A stretch of 64,000 nucleotides of DNA from an uncultured Hyphomicrobiales bacterium. Its GTDB lineage: Bacteria; Pseudomonadota; Alphaproteobacteria; Rhizobiales; Beijerinckiaceae. The stretch lies in contig CAINED010000078.1 in assembly GCA_903847605.1 (NCBI GenBank), positions 62,001 to 126,000 of the forward strand, read 5' to 3'. Below, one piece after another: positions 8,875-17,232 of this stretch (positions are counted from its first letter, which is position 1; each line of letters starts with the position of its first letter). The notes under the pieces are model-generated. The model saw only the letters and a list, made by a program, of their open reading frames with translations, was not told the origin of the DNA and ran no database searches. The position numbers and the translations under genes were made by a program.

Positions 8875-10539
8875 ATGCCCGACGATCCCACCATTTCCGC
8901 CAAGGCCGGAAATCGCATCACTGTCCTCAACCCCATGGGATTTCCGCCCAAGGTCACTGCGAAACAGCCCGCGCCGCGCCTTTCGAGCCTCGACGGCAAG
9001 ACGGTCTACCTCGTCGACTGCCGCTTCGACGATTCTATAGAGCTATTGAAACAGGTGCAGGCGTGGTTCGCCGACAAGATGCCGTCGGTGAAGACCAGGA
9101 TGGTGTCGCTGAACAGCGTCTATCGCCACGACGACCCCAAGACCTGGGACATCATCAAGGCGAATGGCGATGCAGCGATCTTCGGCGTCGGCCATTGTTC
9201 GACCTGCGCCCCCGCCGTGACGACACATACCATCACGCTCGACACGAAATGGGGCGTGCCCTCCGTCGCCATTCACACCGACAAGTTCGTGAAGGTCGTC
9301 GAATCCGTCGCGCGCGTCGGCGGCCTTGCCAATTCGCCGAAAGCCTTCGTGCCGCAGCCCGTGATGGGCAAGAGCGCCGAAGAATTGCGCGCCTATGTCT
9401 ATGGCAATGACCTCGCGACGGGACGGCCGCTCATGCAGGTCGTGGTCGAAGGCCTGACGCGCGCCGTTGCACCGTCCCAGTCCGCCGATCTCTCGGCGAC
9501 GCCGCGCATCGCCGCGACCGATACCGAAGATAACCTGCACAAGCTCTTCCTCGAAAATCGCTGGACCGATTTCCTCCCCATCGTCCTGCCGACCGAAGAG
9601 CGTGTCGCCGCCATGCTCAAGGGCACTTCGCGCAGGCCCGACGAAATCGTCGGCACGCTGGAGCCGACGCATAATCGCGGCCCCTGGAGTTTCACTGTCG
9701 AGAAGGTCGCGGTGAACGCCGTGATGGCCGGCGCGAAGCCCGAATATCTGCCTGTCATCCTCGCGCTCGCATCGAGCCATGTGTCGGCGCGAGGTTCGAC
9801 CTCGTCGTCGGCCTCGCCGCTGGTGGTCGTCAACGGTCCCATTCGCCACGAGATCGGCATGAACGCCGGCACCGGCGCGATGGGGCCTTACAATCACGCC
9901 AATGCCGCCATCGGGCGCGCCTACGGTCTCATCTCGCAGAACGGGCAGGGCGGTTCGGTCGTCGGCGAAACTTTCATGGGTTCGCTCGGCAACGGCTACA
10001 CCTATTCCAACCTCACCTTCGCCGAGAACGAGGAGCGCAGCCCCTGGGAGCCTCTGCATGTCCAGAAGGGCTTTGACGCCAAGGCAAGCACCGCCAGCAT
10101 CTTCTGGGGTTGCCGTTCGACGACGTTCAATCTGGGACTGCGCGAAGATCACTGGCAGGAACATGTGCGCGACATGCTGCTCGGCACCGATGCGCTGACG
10201 CCGCCGGTCCTGTTGCTTGATCCGATCACGGCGCGCCAGTTCATCGACCGCGGCGGCTTTGTGAAGAAGGCCGATCTCATCGCATGGCTTGCCAAAACCG
10301 CGACCATGCCTGCCGGACGCTACTGGGATCTCCAGCTCATCCAGAACTACGTCTATCCGCGCGCGACCTTCGGCGAGGAGCCTCTGGCGACCAAGCTGAA
10401 GGCAGGCAAGGACGAGTTGATTGAAATCTGGGAAGCCGAGGACATCAACGTCGTCGTCGTCGGCGGCGAAACCAACGGCTACTGGCAGATGATGGGCGCC
10501 AATCACCGGATCACCGTGGATATCGACAAGTGGCGGTAA
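8875..10539 (+). CDS. UGSC family (seleno)protein, Cys form, with long C-terminal domain
   Basis: 554 aa. The start ATG at 8875 follows GGAGGAA. Residues about 40-140 resemble the UGSC domain: a Rossmann-like N-terminus (LDGKTVYLVDCRFDDSIELLK) and then GVGHCSTCAPA, with C108 and C111 where family members often have U-G-S-C. The second Cys is kept and Sec is replaced by Cys. Residues about 220-554 form a separate conserved-looking domain, including MNAGTGAMGPYNHANAAIGRA, that I cannot assign. The reaction is not known; a thiol-based redox role is inferred from the motif. UGSC assignment is by motif only. Confidence 0.6.
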   Translation: MPDDPTISAKAGNRITVLNPMGFPPKVTAKQPAPRLSSLDGKTVYLVDCRFDDSIELLKQVQAWFADKMPSVKTRMVSLNSVYRHDDPKTWDIIKANGDAAIFGVGHCSTCAPAVTTHTITLDTKWGVPSVAIHTDKFVKVVESVARVGGLANSPKAFVPQPVMGKSAEELRAYVYGNDLATGRPLMQVVVEGLTRAVAPSQSADLSATPRIAATDTEDNLHKLFLENRWTDFLPIVLPTEERVAAMLKGTSRRPDEIVGTLEPTHNRGPWSFTVEKVAVNAVMAGAKPEYLPVILALASSHVSARGSTSSSASPLVVVNGPIRHEIGMNAGTGAMGPYNHANAAIGRAYGLISQNGQGGSVVGETFMGSLGNGYTYSNLTFAENEERSPWEPLHVQKGFDAKASTASIFWGCRSTTFNLGLREDHWQEHVRDMLLGTDALTPPVLLLDPITARQFIDRGGFVKKADLIAWLAKTATMPAGRYWDLQLIQNYVYPRATFGEEPLATKLKAGKDELIEIWEAEDINVVVVGGETNGYWQMMGANHRITVDIDKWR

Positions 10540-10562
10540 GCGCGCCGGTCTGATCCAAACGC

Positions 10563-10592
10563 AAAAAAGGCCGGGCAAGCCCGACCTTCTCA
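10563..10592 (-). terminator. Rho-independent terminator of the csp gene
   Basis: Read on the minus strand, an AAGG/CCTT and CGGGC/GCCCG stem is followed by TTTTTT. It lies 60 nt past the stop of the cold-shock gene and also between convergent genes, so it may stop both transcripts. Confidence 0.7.
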
Positions 10593-10652
10593 TCTACGCC
10601 TCAACGGTTATTGCCAGTACATCCGTGGTCAAGACCAGAGGCAGTATGGGAA

Positions 10653-10862
10653 TTATGCAGCCTGAATGTTCTCGGCGGCGCTCTTGCCGTTACGATTGTC
10701 CTTGACGATGTCGAAGTTCAGCTTCTGACCTTCGACGATCGTGCTCAGGCCCGCACGTTCGACTGCAGAGATATGCACGAAAACATCGGCGCCGCCGCCA
10801 TCGGGCGCGATAAAGCCGAAGCCCTTTGTGGCATTGAAGAATTTAACTGTTCCAGTGTTCAT
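10653..10862 (-). CDS. CspA-family cold shock protein
   Basis: Single cold-shock domain, 69 aa, binding single-stranded nucleic acid and acting as an RNA chaperone. The RNP1 motif is KGFGFIAPD (residues about 13-21) and RNP2 is DVFVHISA (about 26-33). It starts [17 protein letters not shown], the common form in Rhizobiales, and AAAGGGAA lies just upstream of the ATG. A long, partly AT-rich leader (10863-11160) precedes it, as usual for csp genes. Confidence 0.93.
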   Translation of the reverse strand: MNTGTVKFFNATKGFGFIAPDGGGADVFVHISAVERAGLSTIVEGQKLNFDIVKDNRNGKSAAENIQAA

Positions 10863-11160
10863 GACGATTCCCTTTCGATCCGTCGCAAATCTTCGATTGC
10901 CGTGCAGCGCGCGACAACCATTCGTTTCGATTTTGTGGGAGGAAGATCGTCAGAAGCGCCTGAGGCGCAATAAACAAAGTTCAACAGCAAGACCGATGAA
11001 TGGCTTGTAGAGAACAATTGCGTTCAAAGAAAGGCTTGTTTTCAAAAATAAGATTCAGTGTCCCGTCGCGCGTTAGAAGAAAGCGCCAATTCATGCTATG
11101 TTGTACCTCTGTCTCTTCTTGCGACGCATCTGTCAGCGATGGAGACTTGAGGCTCATCAC
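10863..11160. promoter_or_regulatory. Divergent intergenic region between csp and the 93-aa exported protein
   Basis: 298 bp without a gene. It must hold the leader and promoter of the minus-strand csp gene and the promoter of the plus-strand gene at 11161. The stretch 10970-11070 is AT-rich compared with its surroundings. I could not define -35/-10 boxes with confidence. Confidence 0.35.
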
Positions 11161-11442
11161 ATGAAAAAGATGTTTTTGCTGGCGCTCGCAAGCGGGCTAT
11201 GCGCCGCCGCGCCGGCGTTCGCCCAGACGGACGTGTGCTCGCAAAAGTGCAATCTCGCCGCCGCGGAATGCCTGGCGATTTCCAATCTCCAGCTACGCGC
11301 GGAATTGAATGAAACCCGATTTTCACGTCGCGGCGGGGGCGGCAATCTCGAGTTCCAGAACTGGAGGGATCGTCAGATCGGTCTTCTAGCTATCCCGGTC
11401 GCGCAGGAATATCGCCGCCTTTCGGGTTGCAAGGAGCAATAA
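11161..11442 (+). CDS. Small exported protein, function unknown
   Basis: 93 aa from ATG 11161; the frame is open upstream but the signal peptide starts here (MKKMFLLALASGLCAAAPAFAQ). The mature part has Cys residues at CSQKCNLAAAEC and near the C-terminus (SGCKEQ), enough for two disulfides. No family recognised. It converges with the cytochrome c gene. Confidence 0.55.
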   Translation: MKKMFLLALASGLCAAAPAFAQTDVCSQKCNLAAAECLAISNLQLRAELNETRFSRRGGGGNLEFQNWRDRQIGLLAIPVAQEYRRLSGCKEQ

Positions 11443-11447
11443 CGCGC

Positions 11448-11479
11448 TTTCCGGCCGGATGAGAACATCTGGCCGGAAA
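11448..11479. other. Long perfect hairpin between convergent genes
   Basis: TTTCCGGCC (11448-11456) pairs with GGCCGGAAA (11471-11479), and the inner GATG/CATC extends the stem to 14 pairs with one G-T, loop AGAA. No T-tract follows on either strand, so it is not a classic intrinsic terminator, but it probably marks the end of both transcripts. Confidence 0.45.
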
Positions 11480-11548
11480 AAAATGGACGTCGCCGAAGCG
11501 AATTCGCATGGCCTCAACAAAGGTGAGCACGCTGGCGGCCCGAGAGAG

Positions 11549-11968
11549 TTACTTCGCCTGCAGCCGGTTGATATATTCGACCAGCAGCAGGACGCGCGTG
11601 CGGACGAAGGCTTCAGGGTCGTAAGGCGCATCGCCGTAATATTCGGCGGCCTGGACGCGATAGGCAGTGCCCCAAGCCGGCATCTCGCGCGTGCCATGGC
11701 CAGCGACCTGCTTCTCGCCGGTGATTGCATCGTAAAGCATGACGACCGGCAGAACGCCGGCATTCCCCTTTGCAAGTCCGGTCAAATCGGGTGCACGCCT
11801 CGTCATGAAGGCGTTGGTTGGGCCATCGCCCTTTCCGGCGGGGCCATGACAGTGAGCGCATTTGCCATCGTATTCGACTTTGCCGAGATCGATCTTGCGG
11901 GCTTGCGCCAGAGCCTGAGAAGCGCCCAACAGTGCAAGCGTTGACGCGGCGGCGATCCAGATTTTCAT
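11549..11968 (-). CDS. Periplasmic class I c-type cytochrome
   Basis: 139 aa. The start at ATG 11968 has GGAGGG 7 nt upstream; an in-frame ATG four codons earlier overlaps that ribosome site and is rejected. A signal peptide (to about ALAQA, residue 21) precedes a single heme motif CAHCH (about residues 36-40), with a likely axial Met in EMPAWG. Single-domain cytochrome c of the electron-carrier type. A consensus FNR/FixK box lies 57-70 nt upstream, which suggests induction at low oxygen. Confidence 0.88.
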   Translation of the reverse strand: MKIWIAAASTLALLGASQALAQARKIDLGKVEYDGKCAHCHGPAGKGDGPTNAFMTRRAPDLTGLAKGNAGVLPVVMLYDAITGEKQVAGHGTREMPAWGTAYRVQAAEYYGDAPYDPEAFVRTRVLLLVEYINRLQAK

Positions 11969-12024
11969 GGTTCCCTCCATTAATCTAACAATTTGAAAAG
12001 TCGTATGAATTTCAGACTTTGGCG

Positions 12025-12038
12025 TTGATCTTCGTCAA
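12025..12038 (-). promoter_or_regulatory. FNR/FixK-type box upstream of the cytochrome c gene
   Basis: TTGATCTTCGTCAA matches the family consensus TTGAY-N4-RTCAA at every defined position. Its centre is about 63 nt upstream of the cytochrome start at 11968, where an activator at -41.5 would leave a leader of about 20 nt. Binding is inferred. Confidence 0.6.
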
Positions 12039-12137
12039 TTGTCCGTTTCCGAAACCGCAGACACGCAAAGAAAACGATCTTCGGGGCATTTTTTGCGGTG
12101 GTCACTTCGATCATGTTGGGTAACTAACTGAAACTAC

Positions 12138-12149
12138 ACCCGTTTGGGT
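12138..12149. promoter_or_regulatory. Palindrome ACCCGTTTGGGT upstream of the Gly-rich protein gene
   Basis: Inverted repeat ACCC-N4-GGGT about 105-115 nt before the start of the gene at 12253. A close variant (CCCCCGTTTGGGTG) lies about 100 nt before the outer membrane protein gene at 15331-15344 and another (ACCCCCTATTTGGGGG) at 26971-26986. Probably an operator of an unknown regulator. Confidence 0.35.
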
Positions 12150-12160
12150 TAGCTAAACAA

Positions 12161-12174
12161 TTGATTTACATCAT
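12161..12174 (+). promoter_or_regulatory. Second FNR-like inverted repeat
   Basis: TTGATTTACATCAT holds the perfect repeat TGAT-N4-ATCA and differs from the FNR/FixK consensus at one outer position. It lies about 80-90 nt before the TTG start at 12253. It could serve the plus-strand gene, or be chance in an AT-rich stretch. Confidence 0.3.
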
Positions 12175-12252
12175 GTTAATTCGCATTCAGATCGACGAAT
12201 ATGATTGCAGGTTTTGCATCCCGCAGAACTTCTCGAAAAACGGGAGGCCCAA

Positions 12253-13053
12253 TTGGCCAGCAATCGTAGCAAACTTCTATTGATGAGTGTCGCCGCAGGC
12301 GCTCTGGTGCTGACACAGATACCTTCGGGTCACTTCACACTTGGCAGCGATGCCTATGCGCAGGGACACAGCGGATCCTCGGGCGGCCATAGCGGCGGTT
12401 CCGGCGGGCAAGGCGGTTCAGGCGGCAAGGGCGGTCAGGGCGGCCAGGGTGGCGCGCTTGGCGGCGGATCGACTGGCACCCACGGCAGCGGCCAAGGCGG
12501 TCCTAGCGCCGATTCCGACGGACAGGGGCCGAAGTCCAAGCCCACGGAAGGTCGCGGTGGTGGTCGCCCGGTTTGGGCAAAGGAAGGCATTCCGGAAGTC
12601 GAGCTCGGTCGCTTGAATGTGGCGCGTTCGCCTTCGCAGGTGCTCGACCGGCAGCTCAAGGAAGCCCTTGCGACGTGGGTGCCGACGACCAAGGAGCCGA
12701 CGGGCATCACGATCGCGCAGCTGTACAGCATGACGGCGTCGCAGTTCGCTGCCTATGTCTTGGCGAACTTCAAGACGACGGGCTTCGTCATGATCGACAG
12801 CCCGCTGGCAAACCTTGCCTTGCTCAGGGACTTGCTGGTTGACAGCCGGACTCAACTTACGGGTGTTACACCCGCTTCGGTCAACAATCTGGCTGCGATC
12901 TTCATCGGCAGCGCAGCAGACAAGTCGATTCCAATCACGACCGACACCGTGATCGCTCTCACGACGATCATGGGACTGAAGGTCACCGATGTCGCCGCGG
13001 TTGCTGCAATGGCCGAAATCGTCCGTCAGGCAATTTCGACCGCACACGGTTGA
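12253..13053 (+). CDS. Exported Gly-rich protein, function unknown
   Basis: 266 aa from the TTG at 12253, chosen because GGGAGG sits 5 nt upstream; a TTG at 12205 and an ATG at 12286 are alternatives. The order is: hydrophobic export signal (about residues 7-37, ending DAYAQ), a low-complexity Gly/Ser/Gln segment of GGSGGQGG-type repeats (about 38-90), a basic linker and a C-terminal folded part of about 150 residues with many Ala/Thr/Ile. No enzyme motif is visible. Similar low-complexity exported proteins occur in Rhizobiales without known role. Confidence 0.6.
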   Translation: MASNRSKLLLMSVAAGALVLTQIPSGHFTLGSDAYAQGHSGSSGGHSGGSGGQGGSGGKGGQGGQGGALGGGSTGTHGSGQGGPSADSDGQGPKSKPTEGRGGGRPVWAKEGIPEVELGRLNVARSPSQVLDRQLKEALATWVPTTKEPTGITIAQLYSMTASQFAAYVLANFKTTGFVMIDSPLANLALLRDLLVDSRTQLTGVTPASVNNLAAIFIGSAADKSIPITTDTVIALTTIMGLKVTDVAAVAAMAEIVRQAISTAHG

Positions 13054-13089
13054 TCGCAGCGCGAGCAGCAGATCACCCTAGGCAAAAAG

Positions 13090-13120
13090 AAAGGGCTCCT
13101 TCGCGGGAGCCCTTTCCATT
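13090..13120 (+). terminator. Strong hairpin terminator
   Basis: AAAGGGCTCC (13090-13099) pairs perfectly with GGAGCCCTTT (13106-13115) around TTCGCG, 37 nt past the stop of the Gly-rich protein gene. The minus-strand outer membrane gene ends 60 nt further on, so the hairpin may work in both directions (A-rich run on its left). Confidence 0.7.
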
Positions 13121-13175
13121 TGTGCAGATGACTGGTTGTCACGACATTCGTAACCGGTGGTCCCGGCCGTTCTAC

Positions 13176-15236
13176 TCAGAACCCTCGCAAGACTCTCAAG
13201 CGCGCTGCAACCTGATCGTCGTAGTTTTTCGTTGCGCCGTTGCCGTGCAGCAAGCGGCCCTTCGGATCGACGCGGCTATAGAGAACCTCTGCGCCGATCT
13301 GGAAGCCGCTGATCGGCGTCCAGACGAGATTGGTGCCTGCCTGATATATTTTCGTATCCTGTATCGTCAGATTGGTGGGCACCGAGGGGACAACGAAGCC
13401 CTCCGCGAGCGGATTGTAGTTGACCGCAACAACCGAGCCAAAGACTCCCTGACTGATCGTCCGCGTCCAGTTGTGCAAATAGGCAGCGGTGAACGAGTAG
13501 CCGCGTGTCAGCTTTATCTCGTTGCGAAGCGCGCCGTTGTTGAGGGTGTTCGTATAGGGGATCGCATCGGCCTGCAGCAGATTCTGGAATCCGATGCTCG
13601 TAGGGAGCGCATAAACACCAAGATAGCCGAGGCTGCCATGCGCGTAAGCAGCCTGCAGCCACAAGGCGTTTCCGGGCGCAATGAACGGCAGATTCAGCCG
13701 CGCGCCGGCCTGTACGGCATAACCCCACGTCGAAACGCCATTCGTATTCGTGGGGCGCACCTCGAATACGGCGGCTGATGTCTGGAGCGCTGAAATGAGG
13801 CCCGTGTCCGAATCGTAACGCAACGCGGTCACCACAGTCGGTGAGGCCTGCGAGAATGCCTGGAAACCCGCAGCAACGCGCGGCGGCTGCCGAGAATAGA
13901 AGAGGTCCGTTACAGTCCCGTAGCGGTCCGCCGAACTTTCGATACCGATGCCGAAGCGATATCCGCGGCCGAGATTCATGGCATAGGAAATCTGGTTCGT
14001 CAGCGAGTCCGATCCGCCGATCCGCGAGAAGTTGAGAGCATTGGCGTAGAAGTCGAACATCGACGGGAGGCGGCCGAAGATCAATCCGCCGAAACGGATG
14101 AACGCCCGGTCGAGCACTGGCGTTGTCGCTGCATTCGTGAACACGCCGGATGAACTTTGCAACTCAAGCCGAATGAAGGTTTGCAGCGCGCCGTAGGCTG
14201 TCGGAGACCGCGCATCGAGAGAAACTTGCCCACGTGCAACAAATCCGGAGGCGTTGTCGCCCCGGGTTCGCGGCGAGATATAGCCGTATTCGGCGCGCAC
14301 GTTGCCGCCGACGGCCAAGCAGGTGTTCGAACCGGGAATAAGGAAGAAGTTCGTTCCAAGATCGTGGCAGATCGCGAGGAAAGTTCCATTGCGGGTCTGG
14401 GGCAGGGCAAAATTGCCGGCGCCGGAGAAACCGAATGTCGCAGCGTTGACAGGACCGCCGATTGCCATGCGAACGCCTGCCATCAGCGTTTGCTCGCGCA
14501 GAGGCAAATTGAACGGGCGGCGCGGAACGCTCCCACCCGTTAAGGGTTGCGATCCACCGAGCACATTGCCGAGATCGAAGTAGCGATAGGTCAGGTCGAG
14601 CGTAATCGGAAGGCTTGTCCATTGAGCGAGCGATACCGAAACGCCTGCTGCTGCATTCCACGCAAGCCGAGCATTGTTGCCGCGCTCGAAAGTACGGACC
14701 TGCGGAACTTGTGCGAGATTTATGCGAGACCACGGCGACATTTCGTTGAAGGCGACACCGACGCCGCCGCCTACGAAAGGCTGAACCGGCCAATCGACAC
14801 CCATCAGGGCCAGCGGCTCGATATAGGCGTTCGCCATGAACGTGCTGCTGGAAACGCGTCCGCTCATGTCGGCATGAGGGCCGGGGGTTGCCGGCACCGT
14901 ATAAATCCAGCGCCCGTTCACCCCGGCGCGAAACAGATGATGGAACGAGAGTTCCGTACGGATTGCCCGGAACGGATACATGCCGACGGCAAAACCGGCG
15001 ATTGTCGTCGTGGGGCGTGTTAGCCGGTGGAATACGAACGGATCGCCGAAGCCGGGCGGACCCCAGTTTCCTTCGCGTGCCATCGAGCGCGCAGCACCGA
15101 CCTCACCTCTGACGTAGAAGCTTCCAGGCTCCTCGGCGGCAGCACCGCTTGTATTCACGGCTGCCGTCAACGCGCCAGCCAACCCGAATGCGGCGAAAGC
15201 CTTATTGCGCCCGCCCTTCGACAACTTCCCCATCAT
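13176..15236 (-). CDS. Outer membrane protein joining an OmpA-like barrel to a Porin_2-like barrel
   Basis: 686 aa. A signal peptide (about 1-35, ending SGAAAEE) is followed by residues about 38-245, which look like an 8-stranded OmpA/Opa-type barrel (FYVRGEVGAARSM, VQPFVGGGVGVAFNEMS, LPITLDLTYRYFDLG, LMAGVRMAIGG). Residues about 275-686 look like an alphaproteobacterial Porin_2 barrel: a Cys pair, then VGGNVRAEYGYISPRTRG, alternating strands and a C-terminal Phe (LRVLRGF), the usual outer-membrane insertion signal. Typical Porin_2 proteins lack the first barrel and Opa-like proteins stop near 250 aa. The frame is continuous. Start ATG 15236, with an adjacent ATG 3 nt later. Confidence 0.75.
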   Translation of the reverse strand: MMGKLSKGGRNKAFAAFGLAGALTAAVNTSGAAAEEPGSFYVRGEVGAARSMAREGNWGPPGFGDPFVFHRLTRPTTTIAGFAVGMYPFRAIRTELSFHHLFRAGVNGRWIYTVPATPGPHADMSGRVSSSTFMANAYIEPLALMGVDWPVQPFVGGGVGVAFNEMSPWSRINLAQVPQVRTFERGNNARLAWNAAAGVSVSLAQWTSLPITLDLTYRYFDLGNVLGGSQPLTGGSVPRRPFNLPLREQTLMAGVRMAIGGPVNAATFGFSGAGNFALPQTRNGTFLAICHDLGTNFFLIPGSNTCLAVGGNVRAEYGYISPRTRGDNASGFVARGQVSLDARSPTAYGALQTFIRLELQSSSGVFTNAATTPVLDRAFIRFGGLIFGRLPSMFDFYANALNFSRIGGSDSLTNQISYAMNLGRGYRFGIGIESSADRYGTVTDLFYSRQPPRVAAGFQAFSQASPTVVTALRYDSDTGLISALQTSAAVFEVRPTNTNGVSTWGYAVQAGARLNLPFIAPGNALWLQAAYAHGSLGYLGVYALPTSIGFQNLLQADAIPYTNTLNNGALRNEIKLTRGYSFTAAYLHNWTRTISQGVFGSVVAVNYNPLAEGFVVPSVPTNLTIQDTKIYQAGTNLVWTPISGFQIGAEVLYSRVDPKGRLLHGNGATKNYDDQVAARLRVLRGF

Positions 15237-15330
15237 GCCACCCGGATTCCCGAACCTGTTGGATTTTCTATCCTATTGGCGCGGAGTAACCAAGCTTCCG
15301 TCGGCTAAATCCTTAAAATATCTAGCATAT

Positions 15331-15344
15331 CCCCCGTTTGGGTG
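15331..15344. promoter_or_regulatory. Palindromic motif CCCCCGTTTGGGTG upstream of the outer membrane protein gene
   Basis: About 95-108 nt upstream of the start at 15236. It shares the core CCCGTTTGGGT with the site at 12138-12149, which lies at a similar distance from an unrelated gene. Confidence 0.35.
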
Positions 15345-15479
15345 ACGTTTTCTGGAAGTCATTGAAACGCATAGACAAAGGGTTGCGAAGCATCGCCTAT
15401 CATTGTGTCTTTTCGGCAACACTTTGCAAGAACCGTATATGTGAGTGGCAAATGAGCCCTGCGCTTCCTTAAGGCCAGA

Positions 15480-15713
15480 CTAATTCCCGATCGCCCTGCG
15501 CTTCAACGTCTGCGAAGCCTCATCAAGGACTTCCCGGTCTTCACGGTGAAGTTCGGCGATTTCAGTCAGCAGGTCCAGTTGGAAAGCCAGCAAGAGACTG
15601 CCGTGCCTGTTGTTCAGGACGGCGCAGGCGTCGCGGATCACCCGGTCGCCGCCCTTGCGCTGGATCTCCGGCTTGAGCCGAAGCGTTTGCAATGCGCTGA
15701 CAATTTCCTGCAT
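15480..15713 (-). CDS. Small hypothetical protein
   Basis: 77 aa, ATG 15713. The product (MQEIVSALQTLRLKPEIQ... LLTEIAELHREDREVLDEA) looks helical and soluble and has plausible amino acid use, but no family is recognised and the ribosome site is weak (GGAAG about 13 nt upstream). Overlapping frames on the same strand (to 15816 and 15895) look less protein-like. It may be the surviving end of a longer gene, since 15714-15891 holds no convincing coding sequence. Confidence 0.4.
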   Translation of the reverse strand: MQEIVSALQTLRLKPEIQRKGGDRVIRDACAVLNNRHGSLLLAFQLDLLTEIAELHREDREVLDEASQTLKRRAIGN

Positions 15714-15891
15714 GGCCTGACGACTTCCGCTTGCACCACTTGCTTTTCATTGACGATAGCTCCGCAGAGGCAGCGCGGTTCCAAGGACACAACGAGATGG
15801 TTAATATTTTCAACAAGTTTTAGGCATTTTGACTCGGCTTTGGCCCGGTCAGCCAGCCTGCGAGCCCGTGCAGCCTCCGCTACCCCGTACC

Positions 15892-16884
15892 TCAATGCGC
15901 GTCTGCCGTCTCCGCGACGTGCGGAATCACCTCGTCCTGAAAAAGCCGGATGCTGCGTTGAAGGCGGGACGGGTCTTCCACATCGATCAGGAACCCGCAG
16001 ATCATGAGCCCTATGCCCGAGGCCGAGAACTCGCCCATCGCGCGCGCGACCGTTTCAGGACTGCCGACGATCATGTCGTCGGCATTGCGCGCAATCGCGC
16101 CGCTCGGGTTCTTCGCAAAGAAGGCTTCCGCCTCGGCTCTGGCCTGCGCATCCGTGTCCGCGACATGCACGGCCTTGCCGACAGTCGACCACTCTCTGGC
16201 AAGCCTGACTGTTTCCGGGTCATGGCCGGCAGCTGCCAGCGACGCGTGGTATCCCGCGATCTGTTCGCGTGCTTTGGCCGGATCCTTGATCGCCGTGAAG
16301 AGAGGCCAGCCGCGCGTAGCGGCGTCGGCCATCGCCGCCTGATTCAGGGTGCCGCGCGCGAGGATGGGGCGCGGCTTGCGGAACGAGGACGGATTGACCG
16401 GCGTATCGAGCCGGCCACGGTCGGCGCCGACCGAAATTTCCAACGGCCCGCCCTTGCCGTCGTAATCCCAGATTTTCAGGACTGTCTCGATTCCCTGTTC
16501 GAAAAGCGCGGTGCGCTCGGAAAGGTCGCGCCCGAAGGCGACGAGATCGGTATCCTTGAACCCGGGGCCGAAAACGACCACGAGGCGTCCGCCGTTCAAC
16601 TGATCGATCAGGTTGCAGGATTCCACAAGGCGCACCGGGTGATGGAGCGCCGGATTGACAGTCGCGAGGACAAGCGTCGCCTGCTTCAGCCGTGGCGCAA
16701 GCGCGCAGGCGAACAGCAGTGAGTTCTGATAGCCCTGATTTTCGTGCAGGTGATGCTCCGTAAGGGAGATCGCGGAGAACTTGCCTGCATCCGCTTCAAG
16801 GGCAAGGTCCGTCATCAGGTTGATGAGTGGGAGTTCGTTGCGCTTGTCCTGGATGCGCGTGCTGAGGTGCATGCAAAATTTCAT
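15892..16884 (-). CDS. LLM class flavin-dependent oxidoreductase
   Basis: 330 aa, luciferase-like TIM-barrel enzyme that would use FMNH2 from a reductase partner. Seen: SLTEHHLHENQGYQNSLLF near residues 40-58 (the family's AExH region), LATVNPALHHPVRLVE, and RLVVVFGPGF. The start is taken at ATG 16884, where homologues usually begin (MKFCMHLSTRI); the frame is open to 17064 but the extra 60 residues do not look like the family. No clear ribosome site helps the choice. Substrate unknown. Confidence 0.8.
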   Translation of the reverse strand: MKFCMHLSTRIQDKRNELPLINLMTDLALEADAGKFSAISLTEHHLHENQGYQNSLLFACALAPRLKQATLVLATVNPALHHPVRLVESCNLIDQLNGGRLVVVFGPGFKDTDLVAFGRDLSERTALFEQGIETVLKIWDYDGKGGPLEISVGADRGRLDTPVNPSSFRKPRPILARGTLNQAAMADAATRGWPLFTAIKDPAKAREQIAGYHASLAAAGHDPETVRLAREWSTVGKAVHVADTDAQARAEAEAFFAKNPSGAIARNADDMIVGSPETVARAMGEFSASGIGLMICGFLIDVEDPSRLQRSIRLFQDEVIPHVAETADAH

Positions 16885-17232
16885 GGAATGTTTCGTTTCT
16901 CTTTTTGCTGCGCGAACGGCCGCCATGAATTCGCTGCCGCGAGGGCCATCCCGAATGATGGAGGTCACTCTGCCAGCTTCAGCGGCATATGGAAATAGCG
17001 TCAGGGGTGCTGAAATGTTACGCATGACAACTGGCAAGCGCGACGCGCGCCACATGACATTCAAACTTTACAGCTTCATCTGATGATGGGCAGCGCCTGG
17101 GCATTCTGCCCATCGATGTCCCGCACGATGGCAGCAACATGCCTGTCCACAGCTTGACAACGCCGATTTGATAAACGCCGCCAATCTGATTATGCAGCGG
17201 CCCAGGCAATCACCAATCATTCAAGCGAGCTT

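Noticed and set aside
9043-10593. 516-aa open frame antisense to the UGSC-like gene
   Set aside because: Typical GC-rich shadow: His/Arg/Asp-rich composition, no domain, and the opposite strand encodes a coherent protein with a ribosome site.
11448-11479. Calling the hairpin a Rho-independent terminator
   Set aside because: The stem is strong, but Ts precede it and As follow it, so the T-tract is on the wrong side for both strands.
12205-12252. Upstream TTG start for the Gly-rich protein
   Set aside because: No ribosome site there; the TTG at 12253 has GGGAGG at proper spacing and places the export signal at the N-terminus.
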